Source of the DNA: an uncultured Megasphaera sp.
GTDB lineage: Bacteria > Bacillota > Negativicutes > Veillonellales > Megasphaeraceae
Reading direction: 5' to 3'
NCBI GenBank assembly: GCA_934193515.1
Contig: CAKPVJ010000001.1
Coordinates: forward strand, 62,001 to 126,000
Length of the DNA stretch: 64,000 bases
Each line of letters opens with the position of its first letter. Position 1 is the stretch's first letter. Both the position numbers and the translations under genes were made by a program. A model generated the notes under the pieces. The model was not told where the DNA came from. It was given only the letters and a program-made list of their open reading frames with translations, and ran no database searches. Shown here in pieces: positions 54,976-63,967 of this stretch.

Positions 54976-57897
54976 CTAATCCGGCAGTGAAATAAGCTGG
55001 CCAAACCAGTTTGCTTCCTGGCGAATCTTGGCTTCATTCCCCATAACGCAGACATTGTTGTCCTTCATGACGGCGCGAATCAACGGGGCCAATGCCCGAA
55101 TATCAGCAGCCGTCGTCTGCAGGAGCTGGTCACGGCGTGCCTGGGCTGCTTCCTGCGTCGTTCCCGTAAAGTACCGGTTCATGGCTTTATCCCCGCGCAG
55201 AGACGGCGTCAATGGAATATCAATCCGGCTCAGCGTGCCGATGACATATTTCGTCATTTCTCTGTCCGATACGTTAAAATCATCCAAATAATCAGCTAAA
55301 GCGTTGTATGCGTCGATGCTGTGTCCCAAATTCGGGTCGCGGTACGAGCATAATACCATGTCGCCGTTGTCATAAAAGCGCGTAAAGGCGCCGTAGGCAC
55401 CACCCTGCACGCGAATTTTGGTCCACAAATACCCATACTGCAGAATCGTATCGAGTACCATCAAAGAACCCGTATAGGCATAGCCATGGTCGCGGAAGTT
55501 GCCGCCTTTGGCTACGTACTGGACTTTGCCGCTTGTCATAATGCCTTCGTTTTTCTGCGTCAGCGCAAATTGGCACAGCGATGTCTGTTTTTCACCAGTC
55601 GGCAGTGCCTGCGTCCATGTCGGCAGCAGCGACACGGCGTTATTCTTATCGTCTTCATCACTCGTAATTTCCAGCGTCATCGCAGTGCGTGTAAATATCT
55701 TTTTCATCGTCTGTTCCAGACGAGCTGCTACAGCCGCACTGTTTTCACGGATTTGAGCTGCTATCCGGCTGATAAATTCATAATAGGATAATTCACCAGC
55801 ATCACAAAACGCTTCGACAGGCGATACGTAGGACAATACACGATGCATGACAATCGTATGCCCGCGGCGGAAGGCATCCATATCCCAGCCGGCTTTGGTT
55901 TCTTCAATCAATTCAACCAAACGGTCTGTATTCGTAAAGACCGTATCCAGTGAAATTTCTTTGAGCAGTGAAATCGCTTTATCCAAATTTTGGCTCAATA
56001 CCTTTGTTTTCAATTTGAAAACCGGCATGTATTTTTTATTGTCTGTGCGGTCTGAAAATGCCGACACGGTACTGTCAATGCCGCCGGTATGCAAGTCAAT
56101 CAGTGAAGCGATTTCCATATAGGAATGTTCTTTCGTATCCAAATCGCCGAGCAGGTCACTGAGCAAATAAACATACGGAATGTCTTCCGCCGTCATGCCG
56201 TGCAAGTCAAAATAGACATTGAGATAGGTAATGCCGTTGGTAAAATCGGGCACATGGCAAATATGAATCCCAGCCGCATCTTCTTCATGCATGACAATAG
56301 ATTCTGCTTTCTGTTCCAAATCACTGCGGGACAACGTCGGAATCGTCAGCAGCGCTTCAGGTGAATCCGGCGTAGCCTGCCGCTTTTTCAATGCCTGGGT
56401 AGCTGCCATAATCTGTTCAATATCCGCAGCAGACAAGGTCGCTTTGTAAGCTGCCAATTTTTCTGCCATTGCCTTGTCATGTTCTTCTGTCAGCCCAGGC
56501 TGCGGCACCAACGATACTAAGGCAAAATAGGGATTGTCGAGAATATATTTCTGCAAAATATGTTCATAATAGCCGTTTTTCATGCCTGTGCGCAAGGTTT
56601 TGAGGGCGTCTTCATAGCGAAGCGGTTCCAGCGGGTCTTTGTCATACAGCCACGTATCCATGCAGCGGATGCCATAAATCAATCCTTTGGGGCGGCCGGC
56701 AAAATCGGCTTCGCGCAGTGTAAATTCAACACGGTTTAAGGCACCTTCCAACATCGTCTTGTCGATGCCGTGCGCCACCATATCTTCCAGTACCTGCCGC
56801 ACTACCGGCAGAATTTTTTCCTGTTCTTCCGGATCCGAACCGTTGACAGCAATGCTCCACAACGGCTGCAGCAGTCCATCTTGGAAATCGCCGGAAATAT
56901 CCTTGCCTACGCCGGCATCAACGAGCGCTTTTTTCAACGGAGCGGCCGGAGACTGCAGCAGTACATACGTCAATACTTTAAAAGCCAGGCCCAACGTCGT
57001 ATCTATTGCGTCGTCCACTACATAGGTCAGGCTGTGCAGTGTCTTGTGTGCTGTTTTTTCATCGTTGGCAATACCGTACGGATAGGATTTAATCACGCTG
57101 CCCGTAGGAATCTGCCGCGCAATGGCCGAATCAATCGGTTCAACATGAAAATGACTCAAATATTCATCATTGATAAATGCCAGCGTGCTGTCGATATCCA
57201 TGTCGCCGTACAAGAAAATATAGCTGTTGGCCGGATGATAGTATTTGGCGTGAAAAGCAGCAAAGGCTTCCTGCGTGAGCTGAGGAATGCAGTCCGGATC
57301 GCCGCCCGATTCTACGCCATATGTCGTATCCGGGAACAAATTATCCATAACATGCCGTTCCAGCTGGGCATCCGGCGAAGAAAATACGCCTTTCATTTCA
57401 TTATATACGACGCCGCTGTAGGTCAGGGGACTGTCAGCTGATGCCATTTCATAATGCCAGCCTTCCTGCATCAAGACTTCCTTATCTTTCAGCATGTTGG
57501 GGAAAAATACAGCATCCAAATATACATCCATCAAATTTTTAAAATCGATTGCATTGCGGCTGGCTACGGGATACATCGTTTTATCTGGAAACGTCATGGC
57601 GTTGAGGAACGTATTCAGCGAACCTTTAACAAGTTCGACAAAGGGTTCTTTCAGCGGAAATTTGCGGGAGCCGCAAAGCGTAGAATGTTCGCAAATATGC
57701 GGTACGCCGGTGCTGTCTGTCGGCGTCGTGCGAAACGAAATAGAAAATACTTTGTTGTCATCTTCATTTTGGATATACAAAAGCCGTGCGCCGGACTGTA
57801 CATGGCGCATTTCATAAGCCTGACTGTCTAATTCTTTGACATATACGGCACGGTCTACTTGAAACCCGTGTACCATCATGCCTGTTTTTAATTCCAT
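54976..57897 (-). CDS. M16C metallopeptidase (presequence protease/insulinase type)
   Basis: A 973-residue zinc peptidase of the PreP/Cym1 subfamily. The inverted zinc motif HICEH is at 67-71 (His67, Glu70, His71), and the third ligand is probably Glu167 in NEMKG. The long chain holds four homologous domains forming a chamber. No signal peptide, so it acts in the cytoplasm, degrading peptides. It lies between a HAD phosphatase and gluQ on the same strand with short gaps, so these three may be cotranscribed. Confidence 0.93.
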   Translation of the reverse strand: MELKTGMMVHGFQVDRAVYVKELDSQAYEMRHVQSGARLLYIQNEDDNKVFSISFRTTPTDSTGVPHICEHSTLCGSRKFPLKEPFVELVKGSLNTFLNAMTFPDKTMYPVASRNAIDFKNLMDVYLDAVFFPNMLKDKEVLMQEGWHYEMASADSPLTYSGVVYNEMKGVFSSPDAQLERHVMDNLFPDTTYGVESGGDPDCIPQLTQEAFAAFHAKYYHPANSYIFLYGDMDIDSTLAFINDEYLSHFHVEPIDSAIARQIPTGSVIKSYPYGIANDEKTAHKTLHSLTYVVDDAIDTTLGLAFKVLTYVLLQSPAAPLKKALVDAGVGKDISGDFQDGLLQPLWSIAVNGSDPEEQEKILPVVRQVLEDMVAHGIDKTMLEGALNRVEFTLREADFAGRPKGLIYGIRCMDTWLYDKDPLEPLRYEDALKTLRTGMKNGYYEHILQKYILDNPYFALVSLVPQPGLTEEHDKAMAEKLAAYKATLSAADIEQIMAATQALKKRQATPDSPEALLTIPTLSRSDLEQKAESIVMHEEDAAGIHICHVPDFTNGITYLNVYFDLHGMTAEDIPYVYLLSDLLGDLDTKEHSYMEIASLIDLHTGGIDSTVSAFSDRTDNKKYMPVFKLKTKVLSQNLDKAISLLKEISLDTVFTNTDRLVELIEETKAGWDMDAFRRGHTIVMHRVLSYVSPVEAFCDAGELSYYEFISRIAAQIRENSAAVAARLEQTMKKIFTRTAMTLEITSDEDDKNNAVSLLPTWTQALPTGEKQTSLCQFALTQKNEGIMTSGKVQYVAKGGNFRDHGYAYTGSLMVLDTILQYGYLWTKIRVQGGAYGAFTRFYDNGDMVLCSYRDPNLGHSIDAYNALADYLDDFNVSDREMTKYVIGTLSRIDIPLTPSLRGDKAMNRYFTGTTQEAAQARRDQLLQTTAADIRALAPLIRAVMKDNNVCVMGNEAKIRQEANWFGQLISLPD

Positions 57898-57914
57898 GAA
57901 AATACCTCTTTTCT

Positions 57915-58562
57915 TTATGCATCTAAAAGTATCTGCTGCAAATCAGCTACGGTAGGCGCAAAAAAATCTGGCGGATATGCTTTCCGTTCGCCGTCATTGC
58001 CATACCCATAGCCAACAGCAATGACAGGAAGTCCCGCCGTCCGCGCGCCGATGACATCAAACTTTCTATCGCCGACCATGACGGTCTGCTCTTGATATGC
58101 CGGCCCGATATACGTCAAAATCCGCTGTATGATATCTGCCTTTGCTTCCGTACCGCCTACAGCCGGCCCAGCAATTTTTTCTACATACGGCGCAATGCCG
58201 AATTTTTCACAAATCGCCTGGGCATGCACTTGCGGCTTGGAAGTCGCTACAAAGGAGCGAATCCCCTTTTCTTTCATTTGCTGCAGCATGGGGACAATGC
58301 CGTCAAAGGCTTTGTTTTCAAATTTGCCAATCGTACTGTATCGTTCTTGAAAATACGCATAGGTCTTCTTCGCTTTTTCTTTGGAAAAGCCGAATACCTC
58401 CTGAAATGTCGTAAGAAGCGGCGGCCCTACAATCGTGTGCTGGTCCAGCCGGCCTGTTGTCGATTCTCCCATTTGAATCAGCGCATATTCTACGGACTTA
58501 ATAATGCCGTCTTTGGAATCCGTCAATGTGCCGTCCAAATCAAATAATACATAGTTGTACAT
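57915..58562 (-). CDS. HAD-superfamily phosphatase (phosphoglycolate phosphatase-like)
   Basis: A 215-residue HAD hydrolase: VLFDLDGTLTDS with the nucleophile Asp, a helical cap, FVATSKPQVHA and MVGDRKFDVIGA. The family includes Gph and PpaX; substrate unknown. ATG 58562 has GGAGG six bases upstream; the frame is open to 58589. It precedes the M16C peptidase gene by 17 bases. Confidence 0.9.
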   Translation of the reverse strand: MYNYVLFDLDGTLTDSKDGIIKSVEYALIQMGESTTGRLDQHTIVGPPLLTTFQEVFGFSKEKAKKTYAYFQERYSTIGKFENKAFDGIVPMLQQMKEKGIRSFVATSKPQVHAQAICEKFGIAPYVEKIAGPAVGGTEAKADIIQRILTYIGPAYQEQTVMVGDRKFDVIGARTAGLPVIAVGYGYGNDGERKAYPPDFFAPTVADLQQILLDA

Positions 58563-58600
58563 ATACAACCTCCTATAAAACCTTTTCATACATTATATAA

Positions 58601-58796
58601 TGATACCATGTTTGCCCTGTTCGGGCTAGTAGGGAGACGAGGAAGCAGCTGGTTTCAACATGCGGTCCATGCTGCCGCGATACCCTGCCCGTCCCGTTAG
58701 GGGATCGCTCGGCATCCGCTCTCTGCTGCAGCAGCCGGCACACGCCGCGGCAAAGGGCATATCAAAAAGAGGCTGTGCCTACGTGCAGCAGCCTCT
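58601..58796 (+). ncRNA. Possible second structured RNA, plus strand
   Basis: A 195-base gene-free stretch that folds end to end: TGATA with TATCA and TTTGCC with GGCAAA form a closing stem, and GCGAT pairs with ATCGC inside. Its 3' end (GGCATATCAAA, then GAGGCTG) resembles the 3' end of the RNA gene at 20.3-20.5 kb, and both share ATGCGGaCCAT/ATGCGGtCCAT. A TATAAT (58596-58601) lies just upstream, but its -35 is poor, and the strand is not certain. Low confidence. Confidence 0.3.
58764..58796 (-). terminator. Terminator of the FMN-dehydrogenase gene (shared by both strands)
   Basis: AAGAGGCTG pairs with CAGCCTCTT; on the minus strand it is followed by TTTTT. It lies 28 bases past the stop. 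Confidence 0.75.
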
Positions 58797-58823
58797 TGCC
58801 ATCCCCTATTGCCAAGGCGGGGG

Positions 58824-59852
58824 TTATACCTTTTTCAAAATATGCCGCGGTACCTGGTTGACATCGCGCACACCCGTAATCATCATAGCGTCGCACAATT
58901 CCCGCTTAAACGTATCCAGCAGCAGGCGAACTCCTTCTGTGCCGCCGCCAATAGCCGCTACGGCTGCCGGACGGCCAATCAAAACAGCATCGGCGCCGAG
59001 AGCCAGCAGTTTCAACACATCTTCACCATGACGCACGCCGCCATCGGCAAAAATAGTGAGGCGGCCTTTGACAGCATCTGCTATATCCGGCAGTACATCG
59101 GCGGTCCCGACCATGCCGTCTAATACACGGCCGCCGTGATTGCTGACGACAATTCCCTGCGCGCCGGCTTCTGCACATGCTACGGCTTCTTCTGCCGACA
59201 TAATGCCTTTAACAATAAAAGGAATATGCACCGCTGCGGCTATCTTTGTAATGCTTACCGCGCTTTTGGGCCCTACGGGCTGTCCAAAAATCCGCATGTT
59301 GATCAGCGTGGCCGCATCAATATCACTGGCCACCGCCGGCGCGCCGGATTGTTCTGCCAGTACAGCCTTTTCTATGATTTTTTCATCTTCCCGCGGCTTA
59401 ATCGTCGGAATGACATATCCCGGCCGCTTTTTGCAGGACGCAATCCCGGAAGCGTACATATACGGTGCGCCGCTGTCGCCGGTAAAAGCCATCGTTCTGG
59501 CTTCCATGGCACCCTGGGTTACAGCTTCATCGTATGCCTGTTCCACTGCTGCCGGGTCACCGTCTACCTGTGCATTTAAAACAATACCGCCGACAGGAGC
59601 CAGCAGTATCGGCATGCTCAAGGTCCTGCCGAACAGAGATATCGCCGTGCTGGGTTCTTCTATGCCGGACATGCTCCGCATAATGAGTCCGTATTCTTGC
59701 AGTGATTCCAAATTCCGCATAAAAGAACGACCGGTCCGCAGTCCGCCAAAACCAGGAATCATGCCGACACACGCCTTGCCATTGCAAACCGGACAGACGT
59801 GACAGCCTTTCATCTTCGCTCTGGCAGCATCTCTGATTTCTTTCATATCCAT
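58824..59852 (-). CDS. FMN-dependent alpha-hydroxyacid dehydrogenase-like enzyme with Cys-rich N-terminus
   Basis: A 342-residue TIM-barrel FMN protein of the lactate/glycolate oxidase family. VVSNHGGRVLDG carries the catalytic His, and FADGGVRHGED and LIGRP bind FMN phosphate. The first 30 residues contain Cys17, Cys20, Cys23 and Cys28 (CHVCPVCNGKAC), an added motif that may bind a metal or Fe-S cluster. AAGGAGGG precedes the ATG. Lactate is a plausible substrate in Megasphaera-like cells, but an isopentenyl diphosphate isomerase-like role is possible. It follows rubredoxin on the same strand, though a terminator lies between. Confidence 0.87.
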   Translation of the reverse strand: MDMKEIRDAARAKMKGCHVCPVCNGKACVGMIPGFGGLRTGRSFMRNLESLQEYGLIMRSMSGIEEPSTAISLFGRTLSMPILLAPVGGIVLNAQVDGDPAAVEQAYDEAVTQGAMEARTMAFTGDSGAPYMYASGIASCKKRPGYVIPTIKPREDEKIIEKAVLAEQSGAPAVASDIDAATLINMRIFGQPVGPKSAVSITKIAAAVHIPFIVKGIMSAEEAVACAEAGAQGIVVSNHGGRVLDGMVGTADVLPDIADAVKGRLTIFADGGVRHGEDVLKLLALGADAVLIGRPAAVAAIGGGTEGVRLLLDTFKRELCDAMMITGVRDVNQVPRHILKKV

Positions 59853-59871
59853 ATGTAGCCCTCCTTATACC

Positions 59872-59914
59872 AAAAAGAGCTTACCACTATGATGATAACA
59901 CATAATGGTAAGCT
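59872..59914 (-). terminator. Terminator after rubredoxin
   Basis: AGCTTACCATTATG pairs with CATAGTGGTAAGCT and is followed by CTTTTT on the minus strand. Confidence 0.75.
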
Positions 59915-59930
59915 TGCCTACTGATGACGA

Positions 59931-60092
59931 TTAGTCCATTTTGACGAAAGCATCCTTGCCGGCACCACAGGTCGGACATACCCAATCTTCCGGCAGTGCA
60001 TCAAATTTCGTGCCTGCTGCTACGCCTGCATCAGCATCGCCTTCTGCTTCATCATAAATATAACCGCAAATTGTGCATTCGTATTTATCCAT
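59931..60092 (-). CDS. Rubredoxin
   Basis: A 53-residue iron protein with Cys6, Cys9, Cys39 and Cys42 (CTICGY ... CPTCGA), the FeS4 site. It begins MDKYEC and ends DAFVKMD, very like Megasphaera elsdenii rubredoxin as I recall it. AGGAGG lies eight bases before the ATG. It carries single electrons in the cytoplasm, often for oxygen or peroxide detoxification. It has its own promoter and terminator. Confidence 0.95.
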   Translation of the reverse strand: MDKYECTICGYIYDEAEGDADAGVAAGTKFDALPEDWVCPTCGAGKDAFVKMD

Positions 60093-60149
60093 GTGTATAA
60101 CCTCCTAAAAATAATTTCAACAAATAATTTTTATTAATTACCTATTATT

Positions 60150-60178
60150 ATCATACCACAAGATACGGTATTTGGCAA
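60150..60178 (-). promoter_or_regulatory. Promoter of the rubredoxin gene
   Basis: Minus-strand TTGCCA, 17-base spacer, TATGAT, about 60 bases before the start. The -35 lies a few bases before the end of the GGDEF gene. Confidence 0.65.
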
Positions 60179-60183
60179 TATTT

Positions 60184-61520
60184 TTAGAAAGAATAGCCGT
60201 TTTTCCCGTTGGCTTTTACCTTATACAGCCCAGTATCGGCCTTCGTAATCAATGTGTAATAGTCCTGGCCGTCACGAGGTGCTATGGCAATGCCGATGCT
60301 TCCCGAGACAGTGCAGCGGCCTTTTTCATCAATCGGCACCTGTCTAATTCGGTCTGCAATCATCATTGCTTTTTCTCTGACCTCCTGGGTATCGCCGTTT
60401 TGAAGTGCCGCAAAAAAGACAAATTCATCACCGCCAACACGGCCGACGATATCTTCTACCTCTGCTTCTTTAACCAACACACTGGCAATCGAACGCAGCA
60501 CCTTATCTCCTACAGGATGTCCAAAAGTATCATTAATTCGCTTAAAATTGTCCAAATCAATAAAAAGCAGGGCATACGCCTGCTGTGTTTCCTTCAGGCA
60601 GTCATTTATTTATCCATCGTCTCCTGAAAATTCCACAGCTTGGTGAGGGGGTCTGATTGCGCTCGTAAAAGAGCCACTTCCAAATTCCGCTGGGTTCGTT
60701 TTTCTTCCATATATACATTGGTAATGTCGATGCGCGAAAGAAAAATCATCTGATTTTTCTTATCATGATAGCGGTAAGCCAGCCGTTTTCTCGTATACGT
60801 GCCGTGTTCATCCACCAGCCCGCAGGTAAACGAATAGACGTCATGCTGTTCCAGTTCCGCTTTCACCTTTGGCAGATGCATGGCAGCAATCACCATTTCC
60901 TGGTCTTCCGGAGCCACAAATTCTCTGGCATATTCTACCACAGCTGTTTCATAATCCGTGCCTTGCGTCGGCGGCAGTGGCGTATTGGCCATACCGCTGA
61001 ACATCGTATAACTATTATTCTTGGCATCCAAATACACAAAATAATCACACGCGTCATACACATACTGTCGTACGATGGATATCAATATATTGTCACCGCC
61101 TGTATTCCGCACCAATACATACGCGTAGCGATGGCCGTCTTTGGCTGTCATAAAAGATAATACCGTCACATGAAATTTATTCTTTTTAATGACTTTGGAT
61201 GTAAAATTGTAAGAAAAAAGCCGATTATTTTCGTCCCAACATTGCTGCAAATGTGCCCAGCTAAAACTGCTCAACACCCGCCTGCGGTCCGGAAGCTGAA
61301 TATATTCATCCGTATAATATGCTAAATACGCGTCCCAAGGATAGGTATTGCCAACCATATCGTTTCGGTCTCCATGCAGCACTACAGCTTCGCCGCTGTC
61401 TAAATCAACGCGCGTAATTGCCAAATACATTCCTTTCGTTGCTTCACAAATTTCCTCTTCAATATCTATATGTACTTTTCTCAACGCGGTAATAAAATCA
61501 TTGTCTTTTACCATGTCCAT
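60184..61520 (-). pseudogene. Diguanylate cyclase (GGDEF) gene split by one frameshift
   Basis: The first 304 codons encode an unrecognised N-terminal region, perhaps PAS-like, and the start of a GGDEF domain (SDPLTKLWNFQE). The frame then stops at 60606 after a GATAAA stretch. The rest continues in another frame: DCLKETQQ, LLFIDLDNFKRINDTFGHP, then RVGGDEFVFF with the intact active loop, to 60184. Restoring one A to the short A-run near 60609 joins the frames as DKINDCLKE. If expressed whole, it would make cyclic di-GMP. A promoter-like TAGACG/TATAAT pair lies upstream. Confidence 0.85.
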
Positions 61521-61609
61521 ACTGACATTCCCTCCACTTTGTTGTTGTCAATGCCTCCTTAAAATTATCCCAATTAATTATGATAGAGAATTTTTACACA
61601 TTCTTTTTA

Positions 61610-61638
61610 ATTATAGCATGACGTGAAACGCTCGTCTA
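61610..61638 (-). promoter_or_regulatory. Likely promoter of the GGDEF gene
   Basis: Minus-strand TAGACG, 17-base spacer, perfect TATAAT, about 90 bases before the start codon. Confidence 0.4.
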
Positions 61639-61818
61639 TTTACGTACTGTGCGATATTTGCAAACCCAATACCGTACTATACCTCTGTGCAATAGTGTCC
61701 TAAATTACCCTTTTATAAATAGCATACCACAAATAGAGGAACAAATAAACACTCTTTCTCCTATTACATATTATATACGTGCTAATTTTAAACGTATTTA
61801 TATTAGAGGAAGGATAGC

Positions 61819-62006
61819 ATGAATTTTAAGGAAGAAATTGAACAATCATCAAAACAGACGGATGGACGCTCAAAGCATCCCAAGGATCCCATTTTCAATA
61901 TATGCATCCCGCTAAACCCGGCAAAGTTACCATTCCTAATCACGGAAAGAAAGACGTATCGCCAGGAGTTGTAAAGTCCATCCTAAAACAAACTGGATTG
62001 GAATAA
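61819..62006 (+). pseudogene. hicA: hicA mRNA-interferase toxin gene with one frameshift
   Basis: Starts ATG at 61819 after AGAGGAAGG. The first eight codons (MNFKEEIE) and the rest (TIIKTDGWTLKASQGSHFQY, MHPAKPGKVTIPNHGKKD, VSPGVVKSILKQTGLE) are in different frames; one missing base near 61841 accounts for it. The conserved GSHFQ His is kept. Length 188 is one base short of a complete 62-codon gene. HicA toxins cut mRNA and are blocked by HicB. It is likely inactive as written. Confidence 0.85.
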
Positions 62007-62052
62007 TTCGGCTTATCCTCCTACATTTTTTTTGGAAAAGAAGGGGTACTCT

Positions 62053-62307
62053 ATGCTTAGTATGTATCCCGCTATTTTTTACAAAGAAAAAGAAGGCGGT
62101 TATTCTGTTCTTTTCCCCGATTTAAATCATTTGGCAGCCTGCAGCAATACGTTGGAAGAATCCATGTCTATGACAGTAGATTGCTTAGCTGGTTACTTGT
62201 ATACGGAAATGCGAGAAGGTAATACCATTCCCGCTCCTACGCCGTTTGATAAGGTTGACCTTTACTGTGAAGATGATGACGATTGGGATATACTGGAGAT
62301 ACTTTAG
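62053..62307 (+). CDS. hicB: HicB-family antitoxin, short
   Basis: An 84-residue HicB N-terminal domain: MYPAIFYKEKEGGYSVLFPDLNHLAACSNT is the usual opening (given here only by parts: YPAIFY, GGYSVLFPDL), then a helix with EEAM-like residues and an acidic end CEDDDDWD. AAGGGG precedes ATG 62053. Full HicB proteins usually carry a further DNA-binding domain; here the protein stops after the first domain. It would bind and silence HicA. Located 46 bases after hicA on the same strand, ending before a terminator. Confidence 0.8.
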   Translation: MLSMYPAIFYKEKEGGYSVLFPDLNHLAACSNTLEESMSMTVDCLAGYLYTEMREGNTIPAPTPFDKVDLYCEDDDDWDILEIL

Positions 62308-62318
62308 GTTCTATAATA

Positions 62319-62367
62319 AATGTTGGATGCTTGTGAACATCCGTATTCATAAGCACCCAACATTTTT
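62319..62367 (+). terminator. Terminator after hicB
   Basis: AATGTTGG and TGCTT pair with AAGCA and CCAACATT, followed by a T-run on the plus strand. Confidence 0.7.
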
Positions 62368-62375
62368 ATAAAACA

Positions 62376-62420
62376 ACAAAACAGCACCGCCCACATTACA
62401 AAGAATGTGACAACGGTGCT
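62376..62420 (-). terminator. Hairpin, likely minus-strand terminator
   Basis: AGCACCG pairs with CGGTGCT, with inner CACATT/AATGTG; the minus strand continues GTTTTGTT. It follows the short conserved-looking tail at 62433-62498. Confidence 0.5.
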
Positions 62421-62432
62421 ATTTTACTGGGT

Positions 62433-62498
62433 TTATTCTTCGTCTTCCGGCAAGTCTGCGTTATGGTAAACACAACGCAGAGGTTCTAATAAGATGGC
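62433..62498 (-). other. Gene tail fragment and gap up to the Rha-type pseudogene
   Basis: A 21-codon open stretch on the minus strand reads ILLEPLRCVYHNADLPEDEE then stop, as if it were the end of a lost gene, with a terminator beyond it. Upstream (to 62814) I see no gene; a 9-base repeat TGTAGCCAC occurs twice, 11 bases apart (62537-62556), which could be an integration-site trace. I do not recognise the protein. Confidence 0.25.
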
Positions 62499-62814
62499 TT
62501 AAAATAGCCTTTTATCGCAAATTTTATTTTCTAAAATGTAGCCACTGTGTAGCCACCATTTTAATATTCAGCCATCCTCCAACAGATTTACTGATATCTT
62601 TTTTATATAAGATACATCATAAATATGCAGTACAATCACTTAACTAAGCAACATTACTGCGGTTCTGGTCCATACAGTCTTTCCATGCCCGCACGAGTGA
62701 CAAGCCAAATTCTTTTTGACCGTCTCGCTTCTATCCCAATGTGTGCTTATTCCATTTTTTTACAGCAAAAAGAAAGCAAGGAACAAAAAATTCCCTGCTT
62801 CCTATATATTCAAA

Positions 62815-63670
62815 CTATTCGTTGATAAATGGCGTTGACTGTTTCAATGTGGCAAACTGAGACATCAATTTTATACGTAGCTCACGGCAAATATTCCAAT
62901 ACATTGTATGCTCTTCTGGGGTTCGCCGATACTTTTCAAAATTGCCAACCAACGCATCCAATGCCGTCAGCGTTTTATGGATTTCTTGAGCGGCTTGTTC
63001 AAACTGCTGTGTCGTGCAAAATACCGCTTCCCGATCTTCAGTATTCCACGTTTCTTCCTGCTCTGGCGTGAAGTACTGCCGTACTTCTTCTTTATATTTA
63101 TCGTACATCTGTTGGTAATTCAGCAGACCGATGATTGTTTTTTGCGGATATAAGATCATGCGTGATGCACTGCTATGGACGAGGTGGTTCTCCTGTTTGA
63201 AGGCGGCGAGCTTTTCGCCTTGCAAGAATATATATGGCAGCTGGAACCGTTTGGCAATGAGCAGAAATGTCGAATTAGAAACCTTCGTCATCGTCATAAG
63301 GTACATAGCCGGCATGAAAATTTTCCCTTCATAGGTATATTTCTGAAACACCGATACGGGCGCAGTAGTATGACGTTCTTTGAGGGCCTGTTCCATTTGG
63401 TTGAAAGCTTGGATATACTTGACTTTCCATTCAATAGCCTTCTGTCCGGTGAAACCCATAACGAGCAGAGAAAAACCGTCGCGATTCATGTAATAAATTT
63501 TTTGCTGACGACCGTAAGTATCTGATTTGGAAAACATTGGCACAATTTTGTGCCGATGTTAAGGCATGAATACTTCGTAATACAGATTTATGTGCTTTTC
63601 CAAAATTTTCAGCTACTTGACGACTTGTAGTAACGACTTGATTATTTTTTACTTCTACTAAATTTCCCAT
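62815..63670 (-). pseudogene. Phage Rha-type regulatory protein gene with a frameshift
   Basis: The N-terminal part (MGNLVEVKNNQVVTTSRQVA, then FGKAHKSVLRSIHAL) is the phage Rha family start. It is in one frame up to about 63547, while YYMNRDGFSLLVMGFTGQKA, the Rha core, continues in another frame to 62815. A single-base change near 63545 joins them. The remaining C-terminal half is helical and unrecognised. Rha proteins are phage regulators, so the gene marks prophage or plasmid origin. Start ATG 63670 follows AAAGGGG. Confidence 0.75.
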
Positions 63671-63749
63671 GATAAAACCCCTTTCAAACACTTTTGAAAA
63701 GAGATTCCGCCCATGCTATAATATTTCATAGGGGGCAACCTCTGGAAAG

Positions 63750-63789
63750 ATACACTCGCTTTTGCTTTGGTCTGTAGGAGCGGGTGTAT
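63750..63789 (-). terminator. Hairpin after the ribbon-helix-helix gene
   Basis: ATACACCCGC pairs with GCGAGTGTAT around a long loop, with T/A-rich flanks on both sides. Confidence 0.5.
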
Positions 63790-63790
63790 T

Positions 63791-63967
63791 TTATTTAATA
63801 AGGTCTTCAAAAACCATACTGATACCTTTGCGTATTACTTCAGAACGATTACTGTTCATTTTTAATACACATTCATCCAGTTTTTCCAACGTGGCATCAT
63901 CGACACGAACGCGAATCATAGTATTTTTAGGTGCGTCAGTTGGCCGACCTATTTTCGCAGCACTCAT
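63791..63967 (-). CDS. Ribbon-helix-helix DNA-binding protein (CopG-like)
   Basis: A 58-residue protein with a basic N-terminus (KIGRPTDAPKN), a short strand MIRVRVDD and two helices with NSNRSEVIRKGI, the usual RHH pattern. GAGGTGATTAA precedes the ATG. Such proteins repress their own operons as antitoxins or plasmid copy-control regulators. It lies upstream of the Rha-type gene on the same strand; a partner toxin may lie beyond the edge, or it may regulate the Rha gene. Confidence 0.75.
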   Translation of the reverse strand: MSAAKIGRPTDAPKNTMIRVRVDDATLEKLDECVLKMNSNRSEVIRKGISMVFEDLIK

